Below are positions 43,063 to 52,260 of a stretch of 64,000 nucleotides of DNA, one piece after another. The notes under the pieces were generated by a model, which was given only the letters and a program-made list of their open reading frames with translations, did not search any database and was not told where the DNA came from. Source of the stretch: Flavobacterium chryseum (lineage in GTDB: Bacteria; Bacteroidota; Bacteroidia; Flavobacteriales; Flavobacteriaceae); the NCBI RefSeq assembly GCF_004362015.1, contig NZ_SNWW01000002.1, positions 558,001-622,000 on the forward strand, in the 5' to 3' direction. The position numbers and the translations under genes are program-made. Numbering within the stretch: the first letter of the stretch is position 1; every line of letters starts with the position of its first letter.

Positions 43063-43070
43063 CAAAGATA
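43063..43070 (-). promoter_or_regulatory. candidate -7 box of the propeller/LuxR regulator gene
   Basis: On the minus strand this reads TATCTTTG, matching TAnnTTTG, 18 bases before the preferred TTG start at 43044. The -33 element is unclear. Confidence 0.45.
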
Positions 43071-43096
43071 ATGACAAATATTGAATTTTAGGGCGT

Positions 43097-43126
43097 AAAA
43101 AAAGCTTCTCAGGTGAGAAGCTTTTT
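43097..43126 (-). terminator. rho-independent terminator of ackA
   Basis: AAAAAGCTTCTC (43099-43110) pairs with GAGAAGCTTTTT (43115-43126) with an AGGT loop; on the minus strand a T run follows, just past the ackA stop. Confidence 0.88.
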
Positions 43127-43147
43127 AAAGAAACTATAATGTTTTAT

Positions 43148-44332
43148 TTAATTTTCAAGCAATTGATACACCTGATTTGCAATCTCATATTCTTCATCTG
43201 TTGGTACTACTAAAATCTTTGCTTTAGAATTTGGTGTATTAATTTCTCTAATGGTTTTAGAACGAATCTGATTCTTTTCGTCGTCTATTTCGATTCCAAA
43301 ATAATCCATATCCGTACAAACCAATTTACGCATGTACGAAGAGTTTTCGCCAATTCCCGCTGTAAAAACAATGGCATCTAAACCATTTAAAGCCGCTGTG
43401 TAGGCACCAATAGTTTTTCTGATTCGATACGCATTCATTAGTAAAGCCAACTGACAATCTTTGTTTCCTTTTTCAGCTTCAGATTCAATATCACGTAAAT
43501 CACTGTAACCTGTAAGGCCAAGCATTCCGCTTTGTTTCAGTAAAATGGAATTTACATCATCTGCCGTGTAGCCAAGATTTTTTATCAGATAAAATATAAC
43601 CGATTGGTCAATATCTCCGGCACGAGTTCCCATTATCAAACCATTTGAAGGCGAAAATCCCATTGTAGTATCGATGCTTTTTCCGTCTTTAATCGCAGTC
43701 ATGCTGCAGCCATTTCCTAAGTGAATCGTGATTATTTTTGAATTCTTTTCTAAAAACTCAATTGCTTTTTCTGAAACATATTTATGACTTGTTCCATGAA
43801 AACCATAAACACGAACTTTATTTTCGGTTAAAAGATAATTTGGTATCGCATATTTATACGCTTCAACCGGAATAGTCTGATGAAAAGCAGTATCAAAAAC
43901 GGCTACTTGTTTAGCGTTAGAAAAAATTTCTTCGGCAACATTTATTCCAACCAAATGCGCAGGATTATGAAGCGGAGCCAGTTCTGAAAGTTCTTTTATT
44001 TTTTCTTTAACTTCGTCATTTATAATTGTTGTGTCTGAAAAATAACTTCCTCCATGCACCACGCGATGACCAACAGCGGTAATTTCAGAAGTCGATTTTA
44101 TGACTCCTTTTTCAGGATCTAAAAGCATTTCGGCTACTTTCTCTAATCCTACTTTATGCGTTGTAATTGGTATTATTTCTTCAATAGAATTTGATGAAGT
44201 TTTGAATGTAACATTAGAAGTTTCTAAACCAATTCGATCGATCATTCCTGTACAAATTACTTCATTTGCAGGCATAACCATTAATTGATATTTAATTGAA
44301 GAACTTCCTGAATTTATAATTAATATTTTCAT
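43148..44332 (-). CDS. ackA: acetate kinase
   Basis: AckA interconverts acetyl phosphate and acetate with ATP formation. The protein opens with MKILIINSGSSSIKYQL, the ASKHA phosphate-binding loop. It then shows VGHRVVHGGSYFSD, VFDTAFHQTIP, YGFHGTSHKYVSEKA with the catalytic His region, IITIHLGNGCSMTAI, MGFSPSNGLIMGTRAGDID and FTAGIGENSSYMR. The length of 394 is normal. It follows pta on the same strand after 102 bases of word-repeat DNA (44342-44420), so the two may be transcribed together, making ATP from acetyl-CoA. Confidence 0.97.
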   Translation of the reverse strand: MKILIINSGSSSIKYQLMVMPANEVICTGMIDRIGLETSNVTFKTSSNSIEEIIPITTHKVGLEKVAEMLLDPEKGVIKSTSEITAVGHRVVHGGSYFSDTTIINDEVKEKIKELSELAPLHNPAHLVGINVAEEIFSNAKQVAVFDTAFHQTIPVEAYKYAIPNYLLTENKVRVYGFHGTSHKYVSEKAIEFLEKNSKIITIHLGNGCSMTAIKDGKSIDTTMGFSPSNGLIMGTRAGDIDQSVIFYLIKNLGYTADDVNSILLKQSGMLGLTGYSDLRDIESEAEKGNKDCQLALLMNAYRIRKTIGAYTAALNGLDAIVFTAGIGENSSYMRKLVCTDMDYFGIEIDDEKNQIRSKTIREINTPNSKAKILVVPTDEEYEIANQVYQLLEN

Positions 44333-44434
44333 TTTTTTTAAAGTTGCTAAGATTCTAAGTATCTAAGTTGCTAAGTTTTTTTTAAAGTTAAAAGACACAA
44401 AACTCATAATTAATAATTCACAATTAATAATTAA

Positions 44435-46528
44435 TTATAATCCTTGCGCCTGAATCGCTGTAATGACAACCGTATTAATAATATCGTCTACGGTACAGCC
44501 GCGACTCAAATCGTTTACGGGTTTGTTTAAGCCTTGTAACATTGGACCAATGGCCAAAGCTCCGGTTTCTCTTTGAACGGCTTTGTACGTATTATTTCCT
44601 GTATTTAAATCGGGGAAAATAAGCACACTCGCCTGACCTGCAACTTCAGAATCAGGCATTTTGCTTTTTCCGACAGCACGGTCGACTGCGGCATCGTACT
44701 GAATTGGACCTTCGATTTTTAAATCCGGACGTTTTTGTTTTACAATTTCGGTTGCAGTTCTAACTTTCTCAACTTCATCACCTTTTCCTGATGAACCCGA
44801 AGAATACGAAAGCATTGCAATTTTTGGTTCAATTCCGAAAGCGGCACTTGAATCTGCTGATGAAATAGCGATTTCTGCCAATTGCTCTGCCGTTGGGTTT
44901 GGATTAATAGCACAATCGCCAAAAACCGAAACACGATCTTCTAAACACATAAAAAACACCGATGAAACTACGGATGAATTTGGTTTTGTTTTGATGAATT
45001 GTAATGCCGGTAAAATGGTATGTTGCGTTGTGTGTGCAGCTCCGGAAACCATTCCGTCTGCGTGACCTTTATATACCATCATGGTTCCAAAATACGAAAC
45101 ATCTTCCATTAAATCCCTCGCCATTGTTATGCTAACATTCTTTGCTTTTCTAAGCTCGTAATAAGTATTAGCATAATCTTCATAATATTTTGATTCTATT
45201 GGATTAATGATATTTACCTGTGAAAAATCAAATGAAATTCCTAACTCTGTTACTTTGCTTTCAATTTGTTTTTTGTCGCCAATAATTGATATATCAACAA
45301 CATCCATAGCTAATAATCTTGAAGCTGCTATAATAATCCTTTCATCGGTACCTTCCGGAAGCACAATATGTTTTCGATGTTGTTTGGCTCTTTTGACCAT
45401 GTTGTACTGAAACATTTTTGGCGTCATTCCTTCGGCCTGAAATGTGATTAATTTTTCAGACAGAGCTTCAACTTCTACATACTTTTCGAAAGTATTAATT
45501 GATGTTTCAATTTTATGCGTGTTATTGGCGTAAATTTTTGATTTGATAGCACCAATTCTATTTGTAATGTGATAAGTTCCGCCATCTACAGCAATAATCG
45601 GAACAATGGCTGAAAGTCCTTCAATAAGTTTTAAAATACTTTCTTCGGGAAGAATATTTCCTGTTAGAATAATCCCAGAAATTGTTGGATAATTAGCCGA
45701 TTCATTCGCTTGCAAAGCTCCTAAAATAATGTCTGAACGATCTCCGGGCGTAATTACAAGGGCGTTATCATTTAGATGAACCAAATAATTATGCAATTGC
45801 ATTGCTCCTACGCTAAAATGCCCTATTTCGTTGTTTAAATAGGTTTCTCCAAATAAAATTTTCGCATCAAGTTCGTTAACAATTTCCTGCATTGTAGGAT
45901 TGTTTAAAGTCGAGATTAACGGAATGGTATTTACCAAAACATTTGCAGGCAAACTTTTTTGCAATCCTTTAGTAACCAATTCTATATTTTCCGGTTGCAC
46001 TTTATTGGCAAAAACGGCTAAAACTTCAACTTCTTTTATTTTGAAAGAGTCATAAACCAAATATAAACTATCAACTAATTCTTCCAGGGTTTTTCCAACT
46101 CCTGAGCCAATAATTACTGTTGGAATTCCGAGGTTTTTAGCGATTAAAACATTCAAATCCAGTTCTATTGAAGTTCCTTCTCCGGTAAAACTTGTTCCTT
46201 CAACTAAAACAAAATCAAAGCGTTCTTCGAGTTTTTTATATTTTTCGATAATTAAATCTAAAACCTCTCCTATTTTGCCTTTATTCTTTTTTTTGATTAG
46301 TTTACTTTTTGTAATCGCATAGGCTTCTTCAAACTTAATATCAAGGTTAAAATGCGAAAGAACAGTCTCGATATGATTGTCTAATTCTCCATCAACAAAA
46401 TCCTCAACTATTGGTCGGAAATATCCAACTTTAGCTGTTTTTCCAATCAAAATACTCATCAAACCGAGTGTGATAATCGATTTTCCGCTGTTTTGATCGC
46501 TTGTGGCTATATATATTGCTTTACTCAT
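44435..46528 (-). CDS. pta: phosphate acetyltransferase, long form
   Basis: Pta makes acetyl phosphate from acetyl-CoA. The 697-residue long form has an N-terminal P-loop dethiobiotin-synthase/CobB-like domain (SDQNSGKSIITLGLMSIL), a central DRTGG domain around residues 205-315 and the C-terminal catalytic PTA domain (about 370-690). The last carries HIVLPEGTDERIIIAA, GMVSGAAHTTQHTI, FGDCAINPNPTAEQLAEIAI, SYSSGSSGKGDEVEKVR and GPIQYDAAVDRAV. These match functional enzymes, and the partner ackA follows. Confidence 0.97.
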   Translation of the reverse strand: MSKAIYIATSDQNSGKSIITLGLMSILIGKTAKVGYFRPIVEDFVDGELDNHIETVLSHFNLDIKFEEAYAITKSKLIKKKNKGKIGEVLDLIIEKYKKLEERFDFVLVEGTSFTGEGTSIELDLNVLIAKNLGIPTVIIGSGVGKTLEELVDSLYLVYDSFKIKEVEVLAVFANKVQPENIELVTKGLQKSLPANVLVNTIPLISTLNNPTMQEIVNELDAKILFGETYLNNEIGHFSVGAMQLHNYLVHLNDNALVITPGDRSDIILGALQANESANYPTISGIILTGNILPEESILKLIEGLSAIVPIIAVDGGTYHITNRIGAIKSKIYANNTHKIETSINTFEKYVEVEALSEKLITFQAEGMTPKMFQYNMVKRAKQHRKHIVLPEGTDERIIIAASRLLAMDVVDISIIGDKKQIESKVTELGISFDFSQVNIINPIESKYYEDYANTYYELRKAKNVSITMARDLMEDVSYFGTMMVYKGHADGMVSGAAHTTQHTILPALQFIKTKPNSSVVSSVFFMCLEDRVSVFGDCAINPNPTAEQLAEIAISSADSSAAFGIEPKIAMLSYSSGSSGKGDEVEKVRTATEIVKQKRPDLKIEGPIQYDAAVDRAVGKSKMPDSEVAGQASVLIFPDLNTGNNTYKAVQRETGALAIGPMLQGLNKPVNDLSRGCTVDDIINTVVITAIQAQGL

Positions 46529-46589
46529 AATTTATATTTTCAATCTGACAAATGTACTGTAAATCGTGATTTTTAAGGTGTAATAAATA

Positions 46590-47663
46590 TTAAAACCAAC
46601 GTCTTTTTTTGAAATAAATGATTAAGGCTATTACGAGCAAAAACATAATGCCCATAACTACAAAATAACCATTTTCCGTTTTTAGTTCCGGCATATTTTC
46701 AAAATTCATTCCGTATACTCCAACAATAAAGGTAAGCGGAATAAATACGGCCGAAATAATGGTAAGCGTTTTCATAATTTCATTCATTTTCCGACTTTGT
46801 TCCGAAAAATAAAAGTTTGAAGCGCTTTCTAATGAACTCATATCTGATTCAATTTGCTCTAAAAGTTCTAAGCTTTTTTGATGCAGTCGAATGAAAAAAT
46901 TAAAAGTATCTTTTTGAATTAGATTGTTGTCATTGTCATCTTTTATAGTTTTCAAATAATACAGTGAATCGCGAAGTGGAACAATAGAACGTTTTAAGAA
47001 ATTAAAGTTATCCCGATGATTTTCAATTTTTTCTAAAATAATTGGGTCTGCTCCTTTTTTTGTCAAATTGATCAGTTCTTCTATCTTATCTTCTTCATCT
47101 TCAATTGTAATATAAAAATTTTCCATTACAGCATCTAACAGTAAATACAGCAAATAATCTACTTTTTTAGTCCTTACAATTCCCGCATGTGTGCGAATGC
47201 GCTCGCGAATATGGGCAAAAAAGTCACTTCGTTTTTCCTGAAATGAAATTAGAATTCCGTCTTTCAAAATAAAACTAATTTGCTCTACGCTTATATTATC
47301 TGAATATTCAGAAGGCAAAAGTGATTTTATATTAAAGAATAAAACATCTTGCTGTTCTTCTAATTTAGTTCGTTTGGTTGTATTTAAAATATCTGCTAAT
47401 AAAAAGTCATCAAACTTAAAATTATGCCCTATAGTTTTAAGTAAATCAATATCATTTAAACCATGAACATTAAGCCAGTTATTCTTTGTAAAATCAAAAC
47501 AAGAATTTAATGCTGCCACCGTAAATTTTTCATATTCAATAACATCTGCATCATTGTATACGAAAAGCTGCATTTCGGTTTGGTGTCCTTTATGTGCTCC
47601 TGTATACTCTAAACTAATGTGTTGCAGCTTGCGCCCTTTCTTGTATTTTATCTTTCTCATCAA
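46590..47663 (-). CDS. corA: CorA-type magnesium/cobalt transporter
   Basis: CorA forms a pentameric Mg2+ channel in the inner membrane. The cytoplasmic N-terminal domain and long stalk helix (about residues 150-290) lead to two C-terminal transmembrane helices. The first ends in the selectivity signature, FIVGVYGMNFENMPEL, and the second is VVMGIMFLLVIALIIYF, followed by the basic tail KKRRWF. The length of 357 is standard. It is on the pta strand but separate (61 bases). An 18-base perfect palindrome 44 bases upstream of the start may be its operator. Confidence 0.94.
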   Translation of the reverse strand: MMRKIKYKKGRKLQHISLEYTGAHKGHQTEMQLFVYNDADVIEYEKFTVAALNSCFDFTKNNWLNVHGLNDIDLLKTIGHNFKFDDFLLADILNTTKRTKLEEQQDVLFFNIKSLLPSEYSDNISVEQISFILKDGILISFQEKRSDFFAHIRERIRTHAGIVRTKKVDYLLYLLLDAVMENFYITIEDEEDKIEELINLTKKGADPIILEKIENHRDNFNFLKRSIVPLRDSLYYLKTIKDDNDNNLIQKDTFNFFIRLHQKSLELLEQIESDMSSLESASNFYFSEQSRKMNEIMKTLTIISAVFIPLTFIVGVYGMNFENMPELKTENGYFVVMGIMFLLVIALIIYFKKRRWF

Positions 47664-47706
47664 AAATGATTTATATAGTAATATTACAAAAAAGAATCTG
47701 AATGGG

Positions 47707-47724
47707 AAATGACAATTGTCATTT
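47707..47724. promoter_or_regulatory. 18-base perfect palindrome upstream of corA
   Basis: AAATGACAATTGTCATTT is fully self-complementary and sits 44 bases before the corA start codon, where a metal-responsive repressor would be expected. The half-site TGACAA also recurs in the dnaK upstream region. Confidence 0.55.
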
Positions 47725-47848
47725 TGTAAAAATATTAACCGTTAAAAAATATAATCTTTTTATTACTTTTAAAAATTAAACAACGCTAATACAAACATCT
47801 AAAAACCTTTCCGATATGAAATACTAACTGTTAACACAAATCCATAAA

Positions 47849-47876
47849 AAAACCGAGTCATTTCTGACTCGGTTTT
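47849..47876 (-). terminator. rho-independent terminator of dnaK
   Basis: AAAACCGAGTCA (47849-47860) and TGACTCGGTTTT (47865-47876) form a perfect 12-base stem with a TTTC loop. A T run follows on the minus strand. Confidence 0.9.
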
Positions 47877-47916
47877 CTATCTTAATACTTTGTACTAATT
47901 ACTTAATACTAAAGAA

Positions 47917-49803
47917 TTATTTTACTTCTTCGAATTCAACGTCTTCAACATTGTCACCTTGCGATTGCTCTTGTTGTGGAGCTGCTTGTTGACCTTGATC
48001 ACCACCTTGAGCATACATAGCTTCTGTAGCTGTTTTCCAAGCTGCATTGATGTTGTCAAGAGCTGTTTGAATAGCTGGAATATCTTGAGATTGGTGAGCC
48101 ATTCTCAATTCAGTTAAAGCGTATTCTACAGCAACTTTGTGGTCGTCAGCTAATTTGCTTCCTAACTCTTTCAATTGACTTTCTGTTTGGAAAATCATGC
48201 TGTCAGCTTCGTTTAATTTCTCAGCTCTTTCTTTAGCTATTTTGTCAGCGTCAGCGTTAGCTTCAGCATCTTTTTTCATTTTTTCGATTTCTTCAGCTGT
48301 TAATCCAGAAGAAGCTTCGATACGGATATCGTGAGATTTTCCTGTTCCTTTATCAGTTGCAGAAACTTTGATGATACCATTTGCATCAATATCAAAAGTA
48401 ACCTCGATTTGAGGAACTCCTCTTGGTGCTGGTGGAATACCATCTAAGTGGAAACGACCGATAGTTTTGTTATCAACTGCCATCGCTCTTTCTCCTTGTA
48501 ATACGTGAATTTCAACAGATGGTTGAGAATCAGCAGCAGTAGAGAAAACTTGAGATTTTTTAGTTGGAATAGTTGTGTTAGACTCAATTAATTTAGTCAA
48601 TACACCACCCATAGTTTCGATACCTAAAGAAAGAGGTGTTACGTCAAGTAACAATACATCTTTTACATCTCCAGATAAAACTCCACCTTGAATAGCAGCT
48701 CCAATAGCAACAACTTCATCAGGATTAACTCCTTTAGATGCTTTTTTACCAAAGAATTTCTCCACTTCGTCAGCAATTCTTGGCATACGAGTAGAACCTC
48801 CAACAAGAATAACTTCGTCGATATCAGATGTAGATAAACCTGCATCTTTTAATGCTTTTGCAACTGGCTCCATAGAACGTTTAACTAATGAATCAGTTAA
48901 TTGCTCAAATTTAGCTCTTGATAATTTTTTTACTAAGTGTTTAGGTCCTGAAGCAGTAGCCGTTACGTATGGCAAGTTGATTTCAGTTTCTGAAGAAGAA
49001 GACAATTCAATTTTTGCTTTCTCTGCAGCTTCTTTCAAACGTTGCAATGACATTGGGTCAAGACGTAAATCGATACCTTCTTCAGCTAAGAATTCATTTG
49101 CTAACCAGTCAATAATTTCGTGGTCAAAATCATCTCCACCTAAGTGAGTATCACCGTTTGTAGACAATACTTCAAAAACTCCGTCTCCTAATTCAAGAAC
49201 AGAGATATCAAAAGTACCTCCACCTAAATCGTAAACAGCAATTTTTTGATCAGTTCCTTTTTTATCTAATCCGTAAGCAAGTGCCGCAGCAGTTGGCTCA
49301 TTGATGATACGCATAACTTTAAGACCTGCAATTTCTCCAGCTTCCTTAGTAGCCTGACGTTGTGCATCGTTAAAGTAAGCAGGAACAGTAATAACCGCTT
49401 CAGTTACAGTTTGACCTAAATAGTCTTCAGCAGTTTTTTTCATTTTTTGAAGAGTCATTGCTGACAATTCCTGTGCAGTATATAAACGACCATCAATATC
49501 CACACGTGGTGTATTGTTGTCACCTTTTACAACTGAATAAGAAACTCTTTTTGCTTCGTTTGTAGTCTCAGCAAAAGTGTGTCCCATAAAACGTTTAATA
49601 GAAGCAATCGTTTTTGTAGGATTCGTTACCGCTTGTCTTTTTGCAGGATCACCTACTTTAATTTCTCCACCTTCAACAAAAGCGATGATAGATGGCGTTG
49701 TTCTTTTTCCTTCTGCGTTAGGAATAACAACTGCTTCGTTACCTTCCATTACAGAAACACAAGAGTTCGTCGTACCTAAGTCAATTCCGATTATTTTACC
49801 CAT
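47917..49803 (-). CDS. dnaK: molecular chaperone DnaK (Hsp70)
   Basis: DnaK folds and protects proteins with ATP, DnaJ and GrpE. The ATPase domain opens with [19 protein letters not shown] and carries [53 protein letters not shown] and [12 protein letters not shown]. The interdomain linker [19 protein letters not shown] is intact, and the substrate domain ends in a lid and the EFEEVK tail. The length of 628 is normal. No grpE or dnaJ is adjacent, which is usual for flavobacteria. The upstream gap carries unusual motifs. Confidence 0.98.
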   Translation of the reverse strand: MGKIIGIDLGTTNSCVSVMEGNEAVVIPNAEGKRTTPSIIAFVEGGEIKVGDPAKRQAVTNPTKTIASIKRFMGHTFAETTNEAKRVSYSVVKGDNNTPRVDIDGRLYTAQELSAMTLQKMKKTAEDYLGQTVTEAVITVPAYFNDAQRQATKEAGEIAGLKVMRIINEPTAAALAYGLDKKGTDQKIAVYDLGGGTFDISVLELGDGVFEVLSTNGDTHLGGDDFDHEIIDWLANEFLAEEGIDLRLDPMSLQRLKEAAEKAKIELSSSSETEINLPYVTATASGPKHLVKKLSRAKFEQLTDSLVKRSMEPVAKALKDAGLSTSDIDEVILVGGSTRMPRIADEVEKFFGKKASKGVNPDEVVAIGAAIQGGVLSGDVKDVLLLDVTPLSLGIETMGGVLTKLIESNTTIPTKKSQVFSTAADSQPSVEIHVLQGERAMAVDNKTIGRFHLDGIPPAPRGVPQIEVTFDIDANGIIKVSATDKGTGKSHDIRIEASSGLTAEEIEKMKKDAEANADADKIAKERAEKLNEADSMIFQTESQLKELGSKLADDHKVAVEYALTELRMAHQSQDIPAIQTALDNINAAWKTATEAMYAQGGDQGQQAAPQQEQSQGDNVEDVEFEEVK

Positions 49804-49852
49804 TTTTTATATATTTAATTTTGATATACATTTTATAACTCAGGTGGCATAA

Positions 49853-49869
49853 GTCAATCTTTATGCCAA
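49853..49869 (-). promoter_or_regulatory. sigma-54-like promoter candidate upstream of dnaK
   Basis: On the minus strand the bases read TTGGCATAAAGATTGAC. Spacing from GG to the GA pair equals the -24/-12 distance of sigma-54 promoters (consensus TGGCAC-N5-TTGC), with GA instead of GC. It also forms part of a GGCATAA/TTATGCC inverted repeat (49846-49852 with 49861-49867). An alternative start, TTACTTTG on the minus strand (49879-49886), resembles the vegetative -7 box with one change. Confidence 0.4.
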
Positions 49870-49997
49870 TATAAAAAACCAAAGTAAATTGTCAGTTTTA
49901 ATATTGGCACACTAATAATCATCTGACAACATGACATTTTTTAAACCTGACAACCGTGGCATATCAGCACTTTACGTGTCATTATCAGGAGCTGTTT

Positions 49998-50062
49998 CCT
50001 GCTATCCGCTTGTATCTTTTTATTTTTAAAGGAAAAATAAAAAGATACAAGCGGATAGCAGG
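49998..50062. repeat. perfect 30-base hairpin of the AGCCCTG...TAGCAGG type, copy B
   Basis: Arms at 49998-50027 and 50033-50062 are exactly complementary over 30 bases with a 5-base loop. The outer words CCTGCTATCCGCTTGTATC and the flanking AGCCC (complement of GGGCT, 50061-50065) resemble the ends of the copy at 22760-22898. It lies between divergent dnaK and antiporter genes, so it is not needed as a terminator for either. Confidence 0.8.
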
Positions 50063-50175
50063 GCTAGGATAATCGGTTTCATTAGAAAATTATCTTAATC
50101 CTCAATTTTAATGTCTTTCCATACTTTCAATTAAAGTTTGAAATATATACATTAGCATTTTTCTAAATTATAAGA

Positions 50176-51471
50176 ATGGAAAACTACAGCATCATTATAT
50201 TTATTCTGGCAATCGTCATAGGACTATCAGCCTTTGCCGATAAAGCAAAATTACCTTACCCTATTCTTCTCGTTATTGTTGGAATCGCAATTGGATTTAT
50301 TCCCACAATAAAAGAAATTGAAATCAATCCCGAAATCATTTTTCTGATATTTCTGCCTCCTTTATTATACGATGCTTCGTTTAATATTTCGCCAAAAGAT
50401 TTCAAAACCAATATCAATACAATCAGCACACTGGCTATAACTTTAGTTTTCCTTACAACCTTTTGGATTGCAGTCGTGGCGTATTATATGATTCCGAATA
50501 TAACCTGGCCGCTGGCATTTGTACTCGGCGCTATACTTTCAGCAACCGATGCCGTTGCAGCAGTCAGTATTACCAAAGGACTCGGAATATCTCATAAAAC
50601 CATTACAATTCTTGAAGGCGAAAGTCTTATAAACGATGCCTCTGCACTTGTTGCCTATCGTTTTGCCGTTGCTGCCGCAATGGGATCTGCGTTTATAATC
50701 TGGAAAGCAGCACTCGACTTTGTTTTTTTATTAGGAGGTGGTTTTTTGGTAGGTTTTATAATGGCAAAAATTCTGGCTTTTATATTAAGCAAAGTCCATA
50801 AAAATTTAAATGTTACCATTAGTTTTATGCTATTAATGCCTTTTGTAGCTTATTTGGTTGCAGAACTATTACATGTTTCAGGAGTTATTGCAGTCGTCAT
50901 TTCAGGATTGACAATTGCTCGTTTTAGCAAAAAAATATTTCCCGAAAACTTAAAAAACAGTTCCAAAAGCCTTTGGGATATTATCATCTTTTTATTAAAC
51001 GGATTAATCTTTATCCTAATCGGACTTAATTTTAGATATTTATTAAAGGATATCGATAACGACATGATCCTGCCTTATATCGGCTACGCGTTTATCATTA
51101 CCATTGTGGCTTTGCTAATTAGAATGGTTAGAATATTTCTTCAAAAAATTAATCTTCAAAAAGCATTTCAAAAAAATGGAGAAGGAAAGAGGAAAAGAAA
51201 TATTAGCGAAGATGCACTTTTAGATTTTAACAACAGTGTTATTTTAGGATGGTCAGGGATGCGCGGTATTGTATCGCTTGCAATTGCGATCGGACTCCCA
51301 AAATTCCTTGAAGACGGCACTCCGTTTCCTGAAAGAAATGCAATTATTTTTATTTCTGTTGCTGTTGTGCTTTTTACCCTTATTGGACAGGGACTTACAC
51401 TTCCGTGGATAGTTAAAAAATTGAATGCTAAAGATGAAAAAGTACACAAATTAGATCAAAATTTAAAATAA
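50176..51471 (+). CDS. CPA1-type sodium/proton antiporter
   Basis: This 431-residue integral membrane protein has about 12 helices. The family core ILSATDAVAAVSITKGLGI with the ion-binding Asp is at residues 120-138. It is followed by ILEGESLINDASALVAYRF, another CPA1 hallmark, and by GWSGMRGIVSLAIAIGLP near the end, with the Arg-bearing helix. The exchange of Na+ for H+ is inferred from the family; ion choice is not certain. A long cytoplasmic regulatory tail is absent. It is followed by a barrel-like gene after 70 bases. Confidence 0.92.
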   Translation: MENYSIIIFILAIVIGLSAFADKAKLPYPILLVIVGIAIGFIPTIKEIEINPEIIFLIFLPPLLYDASFNISPKDFKTNINTISTLAITLVFLTTFWIAVVAYYMIPNITWPLAFVLGAILSATDAVAAVSITKGLGISHKTITILEGESLINDASALVAYRFAVAAAMGSAFIIWKAALDFVFLLGGGFLVGFIMAKILAFILSKVHKNLNVTISFMLLMPFVAYLVAELLHVSGVIAVVISGLTIARFSKKIFPENLKNSSKSLWDIIIFLLNGLIFILIGLNFRYLLKDIDNDMILPYIGYAFIITIVALLIRMVRIFLQKINLQKAFQKNGEGKRKRNISEDALLDFNNSVILGWSGMRGIVSLAIAIGLPKFLEDGTPFPERNAIIFISVAVVLFTLIGQGLTLPWIVKKLNAKDEKVHKLDQNLK

Positions 51472-51541
51472 AAATAAAATAGCAATTAAAAAATACGATA
51501 CTATTTTACCTACATTAGCATCATTAACTTAACCAAAATTT

Positions 51542-52249
51542 TTGATAAAAAAAATAGTACTATTTACGGTTGCCTTTATTTTCTTTTCAAACTCTTACGC
51601 TCAAAAAACAGAGTTGCGAGTATCTTTAGATTCCGGACTTTCCTCTTTTAGTGGAGAAAGCGCAGAATCATCTTCGTTTATACTTCTTTCTGAAACTGTA
51701 GGCTATGGATACACTAATAATCCTTATGGATCAAAAAATGCATTATCATACGGAGTTTCGCTAAACCTGAAAAGAATAACCAAAGTAAATTTTATATATG
51801 GTGTAGGAGTCGGTTACGAAGATCTGCGAAGTAAGACTTCGTTAACAGATGTATTCAAATATGAAGAAGATGTTATGGTGCCCGTTTCTGGTGAAACTTT
51901 TATGGATGTAAAATCAATAAATATAAATCCATTTGCAGGATATCGTTTTAATGCAGACAAACTTCCAATTGATGTAGTGGCAGGTTTTGATTTTGCAAAT
52001 ATTCTAAATACCAAAGAAAAGGGAGATGCTACGGACACAAATGGAATTAAATATACTACATCACGCGATAGGAAAACAATAAGTACAGATTTTCGTCCAA
52101 GAATTCAAATTTCAACAGATTATAAAAAATTCGGGGTTTATTTAGGCTATTCTTTCGGATTAAAAAATTATAAAGAAGGATATGTTGGCGGGACAAACGA
52201 AGTATATTCAAAGATTTTAAGATTTGGAATCACGTATCAGATATTATAA
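51542..52249 (+). CDS. outer-membrane beta-barrel-like protein
   Basis: A TTG start gives a good signal peptide (IKKIVLFTVAFIFFSNSYAQ). The mature 215 residues alternate in barrel fashion: ALSYGVSLNLKRITKVNFIY, GVGVGYEDLRSKT, INPFAGYRFNADKLPIDVVA, FRPRIQISTDYKKFGVYLGY and a closing LRFGITYQIL. The final strand with aromatic residues fits the outer-membrane insertion signal. The family resembles OmpA-like or porin-family small barrels; ligand unknown. The gene is followed by the saccharopine-dehydrogenase-like gene after 11 bases. Confidence 0.82.
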   Translation: MIKKIVLFTVAFIFFSNSYAQKTELRVSLDSGLSSFSGESAESSSFILLSETVGYGYTNNPYGSKNALSYGVSLNLKRITKVNFIYGVGVGYEDLRSKTSLTDVFKYEEDVMVPVSGETFMDVKSININPFAGYRFNADKLPIDVVAGFDFANILNTKEKGDATDTNGIKYTTSRDRKTISTDFRPRIQISTDYKKFGVYLGYSFGLKNYKEGYVGGTNEVYSKILRFGITYQIL

Positions 52250-52260
52250 AATAATTTAAT

